Shown here one piece after another: positions 49,606 through 57,909 of a DNA stretch of 64,000 bases. Source of the stretch: Micromonospora humi. GTDB lineage: Bacteria > Actinomycetota > Actinomycetes > Mycobacteriales > Micromonosporaceae. The stretch spans positions 1 through 64,000 of the forward strand of contig NZ_FMDM01000010.1 of the NCBI RefSeq assembly GCF_900090105.1. Direction: 5' to 3'. Within the stretch, counting starts at the first letter, position 1. Every line of letters begins with the position of its first letter. Below the pieces are notes generated by a model. The model was not told where the DNA came from, searched no databases, and saw only the letters and a program-made list of their open reading frames with translations. The translations under genes were made by a program, and so were the position numbers.

Positions 49606-49955
49606 TCAAGACCATTCTCGGGTACGAGATCGAGGACGGCGTCAGCCCGGAGGAGTACGAGCGTTGGCTCTTCGACGTGCACGCGCCGGACCTGCTGGCC
49701 AACCCCCACCTCGACCGGCTCGTGTTCAACAAGGTGCTGCGCCCGGTGCGGCAGGCCTCCGGCGGCACGGCGTCGGTGCCGGAGGGCTACACGTTCTACC
49801 GGATCGCCGAGATGCACTACGCCGACGAGGAGGCGTACGCCGCCTACCTGCGCTGGTTCGAGGAGCACCCGCTGCCGCCGGAGCGCGGCCCGGCCGGCCG
49901 GACGAGGTTCAAGTTCTACCTGGTGACCGAGAGCACCGAGGTCTCTCGCGGATGA
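49602..49955 (+). CDS. EthD/dimeric alpha-beta barrel domain protein
   Basis: A 117-residue protein like EthD-type ferredoxin-fold dimers: MIKTILGYEIEDGVSPEEYERWLFDVHAPDLLANPHLDRLVFNK, with the conserved His in the VHAPDL turn, and YRIAEMHYADEEAYAAYLRWFEEH. Such domains are small monooxygenase, lactonase or isomerase-like proteins. AGGAG at 49588-49592 precedes ATG 49602; both ends overlap neighbours by 4 nt. Confidence 0.75.
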   Translation: MIKTILGYEIEDGVSPEEYERWLFDVHAPDLLANPHLDRLVFNKVLRPVRQASGGTASVPEGYTFYRIAEMHYADEEAYAAYLRWFEEHPLPPERGPAGRTRFKFYLVTESTEVSRG

Positions 49956-50554
49956 GCGTCACCGCCCTGCTGGCCGGTTTCGCCGCGCTCGGGCCGCCGG
50001 ACGGCCCACTGGCCGCGTGGGCGGCCCGGGTCGGCGCCCCGGACGGCGACTTCCCGCTGATCGGCGCCGGCGTCCGGGCGGAGACGTACGTCGCGCTGCG
50101 CTGGAACGGCGAGCGGTGCGCGGCGCTCGGACCGGCGGTCGGTCCGACACTTGCCGGTCTGGCGGTCGGCGCGGCCCACCGCCGCTCGGTCGCGGAGCTG
50201 TCCGCCGCCGTCGACGCCGGGCTGGCCGCCGCGGCCGAGGCGTCGGCGCACGTGGCGCCGGTGAGCACCGGCGTGCTGGCCGCGACCGTCTGTGCGGGGC
50301 GGCTGGCCGGCGTGCGGGAAGGCGACCTGCCGGCGCTGCTGGACCTCGCGGCGAGCCTGATGGTGATCGGTCCGCCCGGGGCCGTGCCCGGGCACGAACC
50401 GGCCGCCGCCTGGCTCGCGTTGCGGGCCTGGGACGCCGGCGTCACCGGCATGCCCGGCGGCCTGGCCCACACCCTGTCCGTGGTGTCCGACGGGCTCGCC
50501 GACCGCGCGCCGGCCGGCCCGGACGTCACCGACGTCGTGGAGGCGCTGGCATGA
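49952..50554 (+). CDS. Hypothetical protein resembling a shrunken MmgE/PrpD domain
   Basis: A 200-residue alanine-rich helical protein of no recognised family. Residues about 100-190 (VSTGVLAATVCAGRLAGVREGDL, AAAWLALRAWDAGVTG, GGLAHTLSVVSDGL) line up by eye with the helical core of copy 4 (HGPVAAAVATALLDGLSPATT, GAAAARRAADGVTG, ALLAALLDGL). The active-site loop and the second domain are missing. It may be a degenerate copy or a non-catalytic partner of the neighbouring MmgE/PrpD proteins. The resemblance is by inspection only. Confidence 0.55.
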   Translation: MSVTALLAGFAALGPPDGPLAAWAARVGAPDGDFPLIGAGVRAETYVALRWNGERCAALGPAVGPTLAGLAVGAAHRRSVAELSAAVDAGLAAAAEASAHVAPVSTGVLAATVCAGRLAGVREGDLPALLDLAASLMVIGPPGAVPGHEPAAAWLALRAWDAGVTGMPGGLAHTLSVVSDGLADRAPAGPDVTDVVEALA

Positions 50555-51486
50555 TCGTGCTCAACGTGGCCCGCCCGGCCGGCGAGGCCGATCCGGTCGA
50601 GCTGGCCGACGCCGCGCTCGCGGCGGGGCTCGACGGCGTCGCCCTGGCCGACAGCCCGCGGCTGTTCCCCGACTGCCTGGTGGAGACCGAGCGGGTACTC
50701 GCCGCCACCGCCGTCCGAGTGGCCGGGCCGTGCGTGCTCAGCCTCGGGCTGCGGCATCCGGCCACGGTGGCCGGGGCCGTACGCACGCTCGACGCCCACC
50801 ATCCGGGGCGGGTGCTCGCCGTGGTCGGGCGGGGGGAGAGCTCGGTACGCAACGAGGGGCTGACGCCGCCGTCGCTGCGGACGTACGAGGCGGCGCTCGA
50901 CACGCTGCGCGAGCTGGCGCCGGCGTCGGCGCTGCTGCTCGGCGCGGCGTCCGGGCCGCGTACCGTCGCGGCCACCGCCGCCCGGCTCGGCGGCGTGCTG
51001 GTGGACGCGGGCGCGGACCCGGCCATCGTCGGCAAGGCGGTGGCCCTGGCCCGTTCGGCGCGGGCCGACGTGCGGGTCTGGATGTTCGTCCGCGCGGTGG
51101 TGACCGACGACGAGGCCGGCGCCGACGACGCCGCCGCGCCGGTGCTCGGGTCGTGCGCGGCCCGGCTGGCGCAGGCGCCGGACTGGTTCGACGTGCCGGC
51201 CGCACTGCGCCCCGCGGTCACCGCGGTGGCCGAGGCGCACGACTACCGGCGGCACGGCACGGCCGGCGCCCGGGCCGGCGGCGACGTGCCCGCCGAGGCC
51301 GACCGGTTCGTCCGCGAACGCTTCGTGGTGACCGGTGACCCACGCGCGGTCGCGGACCGGTTCGCCGCGTTCGCCGCGGCCGGCGTCGACGGCGTGGTGC
51401 TGGCCGGCGCGCTCGACGGGGTGCGGGAGCGCCTCGACGACCTGGGCCGGGCGGTCCGCGACGGGATGACGGGGGACGGACGATGA
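50551..51486 (+). CDS. Luciferase-like (LLM class) oxidoreductase, possibly F420-dependent
   Basis: A 311-residue bacterial-luciferase-like TIM-barrel protein: LADAALAAGLDGVALADSPRLFPDCLVETERVLAAT, LSLGLRHPATVAGAVRTLD, and a C-terminal FVVTGDPRAVADRFAAFAAAGVDGVVLAG. This is the layout of F420- or FMN-dependent enzymes; it is close to methylenetetrahydromethanopterin-reductase-like members. It lacks a reductase partner, which favours F420. It would reduce or oxidise a pathway intermediate. Coupled by 4-nt overlaps. Confidence 0.82.
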   Translation: MIVLNVARPAGEADPVELADAALAAGLDGVALADSPRLFPDCLVETERVLAATAVRVAGPCVLSLGLRHPATVAGAVRTLDAHHPGRVLAVVGRGESSVRNEGLTPPSLRTYEAALDTLRELAPASALLLGAASGPRTVAATAARLGGVLVDAGADPAIVGKAVALARSARADVRVWMFVRAVVTDDEAGADDAAAPVLGSCAARLAQAPDWFDVPAALRPAVTAVAEAHDYRRHGTAGARAGGDVPAEADRFVRERFVVTGDPRAVADRFAAFAAAGVDGVVLAGALDGVRERLDDLGRAVRDGMTGDGR

Positions 51487-52847
51487 CCGGGATCGACACC
51501 GCGCGGATCGCCGCGTTCGCGCACCGCGCCCGCATCGACGACGCGCCCGGGGACGTCGTCGCCTTCACCCGCGCGCTGCTGCTCGACACGCTGGGCGCGT
51601 TGCTGGGCGGCCTGCGCTACCCGACCGTGCGGGCCCTGGGTGAGGCGCTGCGCCCGTCGGTCACCACCGACCTCCCGTTCGGCAGGCTGCTCACCCTCGG
51701 CACGGCCGCGACCTGGCTGGACGCCGACTCCGGGGGCGCCTTCCATCCGCAGGGCCACCGGCTGCCGCCGGTACCGACGGCGCATCCCGCGCCGCACTCG
51801 CTGCCCGTGCTGCTGCACGCCGCCGCGGGCGGCGTCGACGACCGGCGGCTCGTCGAGATCTTCCTGATCGCCAACGAGATCGGCATGCGGTTCGGCGTCG
51901 GCACGACGCTGCGCCCCGGGCTGCACCCGCACGGCATCCACGGCCCGGTCGCGGCTGCCGTCGCCACCGCGCTGCTCGACGGCCTCTCCCCCGCCACCAC
52001 GGCGACCGCCGTCGAGCTGGCCGGCTCGGCGCCGATGGCCGCGACCCTGGCGGTGCCGATGCGCGGCGGCACCGTACGCAACCTGTGGACCGGGCTGGGC
52101 GCCTGGCACGGCGCGGCCGCCGCCCGGCGCGCGGCCGACGGCGTCACCGGATCGGCCGCGCTGCTCGCCGCGCTGCTCGACGGCCTGGTCTGCACCGACC
52201 TGTCCACCACGGAGCTGACCACCGGCCTGGGCGAGCGGTGGCGACTGGCCGACAGCTACCTGAAGCCGTACGCCTGCGCGCGCTGGGTGCACCCCGCCCT
52301 GGACGCGTTCCGCGCCGCCGTCGCGGACGTGCCGGACCCGGCGTACGCCCGCGGTGGCCTGGCCGTGATCGAGGTCGACACGTTCGCCTTCGCCGCGTCG
52401 TTGTCCGCCACCGAGGTCTCCTCGGACCTGCACGCACGCTTCTCGGTGCCGGTCAGCCTGGCCACCCTCGCCCTCGACGGCGAACTGGCCGCCGACGGTT
52501 TCCTGCCCGACCGGCTGGCCCGCCCCGAGGTCGGCGCGCTGGCCGCGCTGGTGCGGCTGCGCGAGGAGCCGGAATTCACCGCCGCCCTGCCGCGGGAACG
52601 GCCGACGACGGTCACGGTCGGTTGGCGCGACGGCGCCACGGCGTCGGCCACGGTACGCAACGCGCGCGGCAATCCGGCCGACCCGCTCACCGCCGACGAG
52701 GTGGCCACCAAGTTCCGGCGCAACGCCGAGGGCGTGCTCACCCTGGCGACCGCCGACGCGGTGGTGGCCGGGGTCCTCGACGGCACGGCCGGCGGCGACA
52801 CCCTGGCCCGGGTGGCCGCCGAGGTCGTCGGCACCTTCTGCCCCTGA
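51483..52847 (+). CDS. MmgE/PrpD-family protein, copy 4
   Basis: A 454-residue MmgE/PrpD protein, last gene of the rightward operon. The active-site region reads WLDADSGGAFHPQGH, then an inserted stretch and HPAPHSLP (residues 78-108), related to the DEG-type of copies 1 and 3 but with DSGG. HPHGIHGPVAAAVATALL matches copy 1, and LKPYACARWVHPALD retains the lysine region. Hence this copy is closer to copy 1 than to copy 2. Reaction unknown. Confidence 0.85.
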   Translation: MTGIDTARIAAFAHRARIDDAPGDVVAFTRALLLDTLGALLGGLRYPTVRALGEALRPSVTTDLPFGRLLTLGTAATWLDADSGGAFHPQGHRLPPVPTAHPAPHSLPVLLHAAAGGVDDRRLVEIFLIANEIGMRFGVGTTLRPGLHPHGIHGPVAAAVATALLDGLSPATTATAVELAGSAPMAATLAVPMRGGTVRNLWTGLGAWHGAAAARRAADGVTGSAALLAALLDGLVCTDLSTTELTTGLGERWRLADSYLKPYACARWVHPALDAFRAAVADVPDPAYARGGLAVIEVDTFAFAASLSATEVSSDLHARFSVPVSLATLALDGELAADGFLPDRLARPEVGALAALVRLREEPEFTAALPRERPTTVTVGWRDGATASATVRNARGNPADPLTADEVATKFRRNAEGVLTLATADAVVAGVLDGTAGGDTLARVAAEVVGTFCP

Positions 52848-52929
52848 CCACCTGCCGACCTGTCGGTGCCGTCCTGTCTAATGGCTGAGCCACCCCCACC
52901 GCCCGGGGGCGACGCCGGAGAGGACGCGC

Positions 52930-54177
52930 GTGAGCAGCCTGGAGTCGCTGCGGCAGTTGCTGCAGCAGTCGCACCACGCCCGCCCGGACGACCTTCCGGA
53001 GATGGCGATGCGGGCCGCACCCCTGCTGGACGCCCGGGTCCTGGTGATCTACCTGGTGGATCACCAGCAGCGGCTGCTGCTGCCGCTGCTCGGCGGCAGC
53101 GCCCCGGCCCGCGAGCCGATCGACGTCGACGGCACCCTCGCCGGGCGGGCCTTCAGCACGGCGTCGACCTGCGTCGGCAGCGGCGACGACGACGGCGTAC
53201 GGGTCTGGGCGCCGGTGGTCGACGGCAACGAACGCATGGGCGTGCTGGAGGTCGTCGCCGACTCCGCGCTCGACGACGACGGCCTGGACGACTGCGGGGC
53301 GGTCGCGACGCTGCTCGCCGAGCTGATCACCACGCGCAGCCTCTACAGCGACAAGATCGAGCTGATCCGTCGGCGACAGCCCATGCAGCTGGCGGCGGAG
53401 ATGCTGCGGGCGCAGCTGCCGCCGCTGACCTTCTCCACCGGGCACCTGATCATCAGCGGCATCCTCGAACCGTGCTACGACGTCGGCGGGGACGCCTTCG
53501 ACTACGCGGTCAACGGCGACATCGCGCACCTGGCGCTGTTCGACGCCGCGGGGCACGGCTCCAGCGGCGGGATGCGCGCGGTGGTGCTGGTCTCCATCGC
53601 GCTGGCCGCCTACCGCAACGCCCGCCGCACCGGCCTCGACCTGACCGACACCTACCACCACATCGACGCCACCGTCCGGGCCCACGACCGCTACGGGATG
53701 ATCACCGCGGTGCTGGCCGAACTCGACCAGCGCAGCGGTGTCCTGCGGGTCATCTCGGCGGGCCATCCGAGCGGGATCGTGCTGCGCGACGGCCGGGTCG
53801 CCAAGGTGCTGCCCACCCCGACCGCCCTGCCGGTCACCCTCGGTGACCGGCGCCCCCCGGTGGTCGTCGAGGAGTCCCTCGAACCCGGCGACCACGTGCT
53901 GCTCTACACCGACGGCATCATCGAGGCGCGCACCCGCGACGGCGAGGCCTTCGGGATGGACCGGCTGGTGGAGTTCACCACCCGGGCCTTCGCCGACCGG
54001 CTTCCCCTGCCCGAGACCGCTCGCCGGCTGGTGCACGCCATCCTCGCGCACCAGGACGACTGCCTGCAGGACGACGCGACGGTGCTGCTCGCCGAGTGGC
54101 GCAGCCCCGCGCCCGACCGCTCGGACCTGGAGGCGATCAGCGCGGCGGCGCGTCACCCGTTGCTGACGGAGCCGTGA
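52930..54177 (+). CDS. GAF-SpoIIE protein phosphatase
   Basis: A 415-residue cytoplasmic PP2C-type serine/threonine phosphatase. A GAF-like sensor domain covers about 25-140. After a linker helix, the SpoIIE phosphatase domain covers about 165-395, with metal-binding DVGGD (184-188), DAAGHG (205-210), ISAGHPSGIVL, LYTDGIIEAR and a late DDAT. Such proteins act on anti-sigma-factor antagonists (partner-switching). No anti-sigma or STAS gene is adjacent. GTG 52930 was chosen at the family-like start. Its 3' end overlaps the convergent LacI gene by 41 bp. Confidence 0.88.
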   Translation: MSSLESLRQLLQQSHHARPDDLPEMAMRAAPLLDARVLVIYLVDHQQRLLLPLLGGSAPAREPIDVDGTLAGRAFSTASTCVGSGDDDGVRVWAPVVDGNERMGVLEVVADSALDDDGLDDCGAVATLLAELITTRSLYSDKIELIRRRQPMQLAAEMLRAQLPPLTFSTGHLIISGILEPCYDVGGDAFDYAVNGDIAHLALFDAAGHGSSGGMRAVVLVSIALAAYRNARRTGLDLTDTYHHIDATVRAHDRYGMITAVLAELDQRSGVLRVISAGHPSGIVLRDGRVAKVLPTPTALPVTLGDRRPPVVVEESLEPGDHVLLYTDGIIEARTRDGEAFGMDRLVEFTTRAFADRLPLPETARRLVHAILAHQDDCLQDDATVLLAEWRSPAPDRSDLEAISAAARHPLLTEP

Positions 54178-55225
54178 CCGGTGCGGCGGTGCTGCGGCGC
54201 AGCGTGAGCGTGGTGGCCAGTTCGATGCCGGTGTTCGGCGTCCGGTCGCCACGCCCGAGCGCGAGCGCCAGCTCGGTCGCGGCCACCGCCATCTGGGCCA
54301 GCGGCTGGTGGACGGTGGTCAGTGGCGGGTCCACCAGGGCGGCGATGGGCAGGTCGTCGAAGCCCACCACGCTCAGCTCGGCCGGGATCCGCAGCCCGAG
54401 CTCACGCGCGGCGTGGTAGACCCCGACCGCCTGGAGGTCGTTGCTGGCGAAGATCGCGGTCGGGCGGTCGGTGCGCCCGAGCAGGCGCACCGCGGCGGCC
54501 CGGCCCCCCTCGGCGGTCAGGTCGGCCCGCTCCACCAGGTCGGCGCCGACCGGCAGCTCGGCCGCCTCCATCGCGGAGCGGTAGCCGTCGAGTCGCGCGC
54601 GGCAGCACAGGATCCGATCCCGGCCGGCGATCATCGCGATCCGGCGATGCCCCAACTGGATCAGGTGGCGGGTGGCGGACCGGCCGCCCGCCCAGTTGGT
54701 CGCCCCGACGAAGGGCACGCCGTCGGGCAGCTCGCCGGTGGGGTCGAAGACCACGAAGGGGATGCCTCGGGCGCGCAACTGGTCACGTTGCTCGCCCGTC
54801 AACTGCGCCACCGAGATGACGCAGTCCGGACGGCGGGCGAGCGTGTCGTCGATCCAGTAGCGGACCGCGCTGCGTTCCGGACCGAACTCGGTCAGCACGA
54901 CGCCCACCCGGTTGTCCCGGGCGGCCTGCTCCACGCCGCGGATGACCTCGACGCCCCACATGTGTTCCAGCTGGTCGAAGACCAGTTCCACCAGGTTGCT
55001 GCGGGTGGACGACGAGGGCCTGCGGTAGCCGAACCGGTTGATCAGCGCCTCGACGCGGGCCCGCGTCTCCGAGGCCACGCCGGAGCGGCCGTTGATGACC
55101 TTCGAGACGGTCGGGATCGACACTCCGGCGGTCTCCGCGATGTAGGAGATCGTCACCGGGCGGCCCGGGGCGCCGGCCGGGTCGCCCCGCTCGGCGAGAG
55201 CCTCGTTCGACTCGGCGTGTGACAA
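54137..55225 (-). CDS. LacI-family regulator of the endoglucanase gene
   Basis: A 362-residue LacI/GalR regulator. A 20-residue polar extension precedes the helix-turn-helix at about 25-46 (VTISYIAETAGVSIPTVSKVING), then the sensor domain with TAIFASNDLQAVGVYHAARELG and LSVVGFDDLPIAALVDPPLTTV. TTG 55225 is the likely start because AGGAG lies about 7 nt upstream; an in-frame ATG further up has no such site. Divergent from the GH5 gene, whose promoter carries GAAACTTTCC palindromic elements, the probable binding sites. Confidence 0.92.
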   Translation of the reverse strand: MSHAESNEALAERGDPAGAPGRPVTISYIAETAGVSIPTVSKVINGRSGVASETRARVEALINRFGYRRPSSSTRSNLVELVFDQLEHMWGVEVIRGVEQAARDNRVGVVLTEFGPERSAVRYWIDDTLARRPDCVISVAQLTGEQRDQLRARGIPFVVFDPTGELPDGVPFVGATNWAGGRSATRHLIQLGHRRIAMIAGRDRILCCRARLDGYRSAMEAAELPVGADLVERADLTAEGGRAAAVRLLGRTDRPTAIFASNDLQAVGVYHAARELGLRIPAELSVVGFDDLPIAALVDPPLTTVHQPLAQMAVAATELALALGRGDRTPNTGIELATTLTLRRSTAAPVTAPSATGDAPPR

Positions 55226-55305
55226 CCTGGCTCCTTCCCACGCCGGTCCCGGCCGTCCGCGTCGCCAGGATATCCGCATCGACGGCCATTGCCGCTCCCG
55301 GCCAA

Positions 55306-55315
55306 GAAACTTTCC
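55306..55315. promoter_or_regulatory. LacI half-palindrome in the regulator leader
   Basis: GAAACTTTCC, the same 10-mer that occurs twice at the endoglucanase promoter, here upstream of the LacI start; suggests autoregulation. Confidence 0.5.
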
Positions 55316-55401
55316 GGCCGGTCATCGATCATTCTCGGTGCCATCCGGACCGCCGCCCGGCGCGATGTCGCGAGCACGACCTCGGAGCACCCGACTGTGC
55401 A

Positions 55402-55430
55402 TTGACGTTCGTCGAAGGCCGGCGTAGCGT
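55402..55430 (+). promoter_or_regulatory. Promoter of the GH5 endoglucanase gene
   Basis: TTGACG at 55402-55407 and TAGCGT at 55425-55430 with a 17-bp spacer. Start near 55437, leaving a leader of about 255 nt before the ATG. In the rest of the 467-bp gap I see only the operators listed and GC-rich DNA. Confidence 0.65.
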
Positions 55431-55438
55431 CCGGCTCT

Positions 55439-55469
55439 GAAACTTTCCATTCGGGCTGGGAAAGTTTCC
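55439..55469. promoter_or_regulatory. Inverted pair of LacI-type operators
   Basis: GAAACTTTCC at 55439-55448 and GGAAAGTTTCC at 55459-55469 are near-palindromes and also inverted copies of each other. They lie immediately after the predicted start point. Confidence 0.62.
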
Positions 55470-55692
55470 ATTGCCACGGAGCCGTGCAGCAACCAGCGGA
55501 GGCAGAGGGCAGCGTCCGCGAGAGCACCCCGCCGCGACCGCCGGGCCCCGCACGGGCGCCGACCGCCGTCGCGCGCCCCGCCGCTCGTCGTGACCCGGAG
55601 GCTCCCATGTCCTCGCTCGTCAGGCTGCGTCGACTGCGGACGCCGGCGGCCCACTGCCCCGCACGACCGATCCCCGACCACAGGAGAGCGTG

Positions 55693-57810
55693 ATGAGTCT
55701 GCAGAACACGCGAAGAACCCGCCTACGTCTCGGCATGCTCGCCGGCAGCGTGGCGGCGCTGCTGGTGGCGTCCATGACGGTGGCCGTGGGCGCCCAGGCC
55801 GCCGCCGGCTGCCGCGTGGCGTACACGGTGCCGTCGCAGTGGCCGGGTGGGTTCACCGCCGCGGTGGACGTGACCAACCTCGGCGACCCGGTCGACGGCT
55901 GGCGGCTGGCGTGGACGTTTCCGTCCGGCCAGCGGGTGACCCAGGCGTGGAACGCCACGGTCACCTCGTCAGGCAGCCAGGTCACCGCGACGAACGTCAG
56001 CTACAACGCCGCCATCGGCACGAACGCCACCGTGTCGTTCGGGTTCAACGGGTCGTGGTCGGGCGCCAACACCGCGCCGGCCGGCTTCACCCTCAACGGA
56101 GTCGCCTGCACCGGCGGCCCCGGTGGCACCCCGTCGCCGACGACGAGCCCGACGTCGACGCCCTCCCCCACGGCGACGCCCACCTCGTCACCGTCGACCC
56201 CACCCACCACCCCACCGCCGGCCGGCAACCCGACGGCCACGGTGGCCGCCATGCAACCCGGCTGGAACCTCGGCAACACGCTCGACGCCATCCCGGACGA
56301 GACGGCCTGGGGCAACCCGCTCACCACCCAGGCCCTGCTGCGGCACGTCCGGTCACAGGGCTACCGGAGCATCCGGCTCCCGATCACGTGGAGCAACCAC
56401 CACGGCCCGGCACCCGACTACACCATCGACGCGGCGTGGCTGAACCGCGTGCGCCAGATCGTCGACTGGGCGCTCGCCGAGGACCTCTACGTGATGATCA
56501 ACCTGCATCACGACTCCTGGCAGTGGCTCAACACCTACCCCACCGACCGGGCCGGTGTCACGAACCGGTACCGGGCCCTGTGGACGCAGATCGCCACCAC
56601 GTTCCGGGGCCATTCCCCGAAGCTGGTCTTCGAGAGCATCAACGAGCCGCAGTTCGCCGACACCACCGACGAGCAGGGCGACACCGCGACGCGGGAACTC
56701 AACGCCGAGTTCGTCCGCCTCGTGCGCGCGACCGGCGGGAGCAACACCACCCGCCTGCTGGTCCTGCCCACCCTGCACACCAGCGGAGAACAGGTCCGCC
56801 TCGACGCGCTGGCCGCCGGGTTCGAGCAGCTGCACGACCCCAACCTCGCCGCGACAGTGCACTTCTACGGGTGGTGGCCGTTCAGCGTGAACATCGCCGG
56901 CGGCACCCGCTACGACACCAACGTGGAGCAGGACCTGGTCGGCACGTTCGACCGCCTGCGCGACACCCTGGTCGCCCGCGGCATTCCCGTCGTCATCGGC
57001 GAGTGGGCGCTCCTCTCCTGGGACCACACCCGGCCCGGCATCATCGAACGAGGCGAGTTCCTGAAGTTCCTCGAAGCGGTCGGCTACCACGCCCGCACCC
57101 GCAACCTCACCACCATGCTCTGGGACGCCGGCCAGTTCCTGAACCGCACCGAGCTGCGCTGGCGCGACCAGGGCGTGTACGACATGCTCAAGGCGAGTTG
57201 GACCACCCGATCCGGCACCGGCTCCACCGACCAGGTGTACGTGCCACGCACCGCCACGATCACCGCCAAGGCGCTCACGCTCAACCTCAACGGCCTGACG
57301 TTCCGCGGCCTCTGGCAGGGCGGCACCCAGCTCACCAGCGGCACCGACTACACCGTCGCCGGCACCACGCTCACGCTCACCCCGGCGGCGCTGACCCGCC
57401 TGGTCGGCAACCGGGCCTACGGCGTCAACTCCACCATCGAGGCCCGCTTCTCCCAGGGCGTGCCCTGGCGGATCGACGTCATCAGCTCCGAACCGCCCAT
57501 CCAGTCGGCCGCGTCCGGCACGACGAGCAGCTTCGCCATCCCCACCCAGTTCCGCGGCGACCAGCTCGCCACCATGGAGGCCACCTACGCCGACGGCAGC
57601 CCGGCGGGCCCGGCCAACTGGACGCCGTACAAGGAGTTCTGGGGACACTTCCAACCCGACTACACCGCCGGCACCGTCATCCTGAAACCGGAGTTCTTCG
57701 CCGAGGTGAAGGACGGCACCGTCACCCTCACCTTCCACTTCTGGAGCGGCACGAAGATCACGTACCGCATCACCCGGGCCGGCACCTCGATCACCGGGGC
57801 CCCGGCCTGA
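55693..57810 (+). CDS. Secreted CBM2-GH5 endoglucanase with X2 and CBM46-like modules
   Basis: A 705-residue secreted beta-glucanase. Modules in order: signal peptide (about 1-37), CBM2 cellulose-binding module (38-139, with Cys40 and Cys137 for its disulfide), Pro/Thr/Ser linker (141-175), GH5 catalytic domain (about 180-505, acid/base Glu318 in ESINEPQF, nucleophile Glu437 in VIGEWALL), an X2/Ig-like module (about 515-605), and a C-terminal CBM46-like module (about 606-700). GH5-X2-CBM46 is the layout of subfamily 4 enzymes active on xyloglucan or mixed-linkage glucan. ATG 55693 has AGGAG 6 nt before it. Controlled by the divergent LacI gene. Confidence 0.93.
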   Translation: MSLQNTRRTRLRLGMLAGSVAALLVASMTVAVGAQAAAGCRVAYTVPSQWPGGFTAAVDVTNLGDPVDGWRLAWTFPSGQRVTQAWNATVTSSGSQVTATNVSYNAAIGTNATVSFGFNGSWSGANTAPAGFTLNGVACTGGPGGTPSPTTSPTSTPSPTATPTSSPSTPPTTPPPAGNPTATVAAMQPGWNLGNTLDAIPDETAWGNPLTTQALLRHVRSQGYRSIRLPITWSNHHGPAPDYTIDAAWLNRVRQIVDWALAEDLYVMINLHHDSWQWLNTYPTDRAGVTNRYRALWTQIATTFRGHSPKLVFESINEPQFADTTDEQGDTATRELNAEFVRLVRATGGSNTTRLLVLPTLHTSGEQVRLDALAAGFEQLHDPNLAATVHFYGWWPFSVNIAGGTRYDTNVEQDLVGTFDRLRDTLVARGIPVVIGEWALLSWDHTRPGIIERGEFLKFLEAVGYHARTRNLTTMLWDAGQFLNRTELRWRDQGVYDMLKASWTTRSGTGSTDQVYVPRTATITAKALTLNLNGLTFRGLWQGGTQLTSGTDYTVAGTTLTLTPAALTRLVGNRAYGVNSTIEARFSQGVPWRIDVISSEPPIQSAASGTTSSFAIPTQFRGDQLATMEATYADGSPAGPANWTPYKEFWGHFQPDYTAGTVILKPEFFAEVKDGTVTLTFHFWSGTKITYRITRAGTSITGAPA

Positions 57811-57818
57811 CGAAGCGT

Positions 57819-57850
57819 GGACGCCGCGGCCGGCCCTGGCCGCGGCGTCC
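57819..57850. terminator. Terminator-like hairpin after the GH5 gene
   Basis: GGACGCCGCGGCC (57819-57831) and GGCCGCGGCGTCC (57838-57850): perfect 13-bp stem, 6-nt loop, 8 bp after the stop. Confidence 0.75.
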
Positions 57851-57909
57851 GCTCGACCCACCACCGCGACGCAGGTTTCGGCGCAGTCGCGACGGGTGAC
57901 TGTCGGCGC

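Noticed and set aside
49952..50554. Frame considered a pseudogene of an MmgE/PrpD gene
   Set aside because: Start and stop are coupled by 4-nt overlaps on both sides and the frame is intact, so it is likely a real short protein.
54137..54177. 41-bp overlap of the phosphatase and LacI genes as a sign of a wrong stop
   Set aside because: Both reading frames show family-like sequence shortly before their stops; short convergent overlaps are acceptable in such dense genomes.
55226..55692. Possible small ORF or riboswitch in the long leader of the GH5 gene
   Set aside because: No frame with coding character or ribosome site, and no structured element that I recognise besides the operators.
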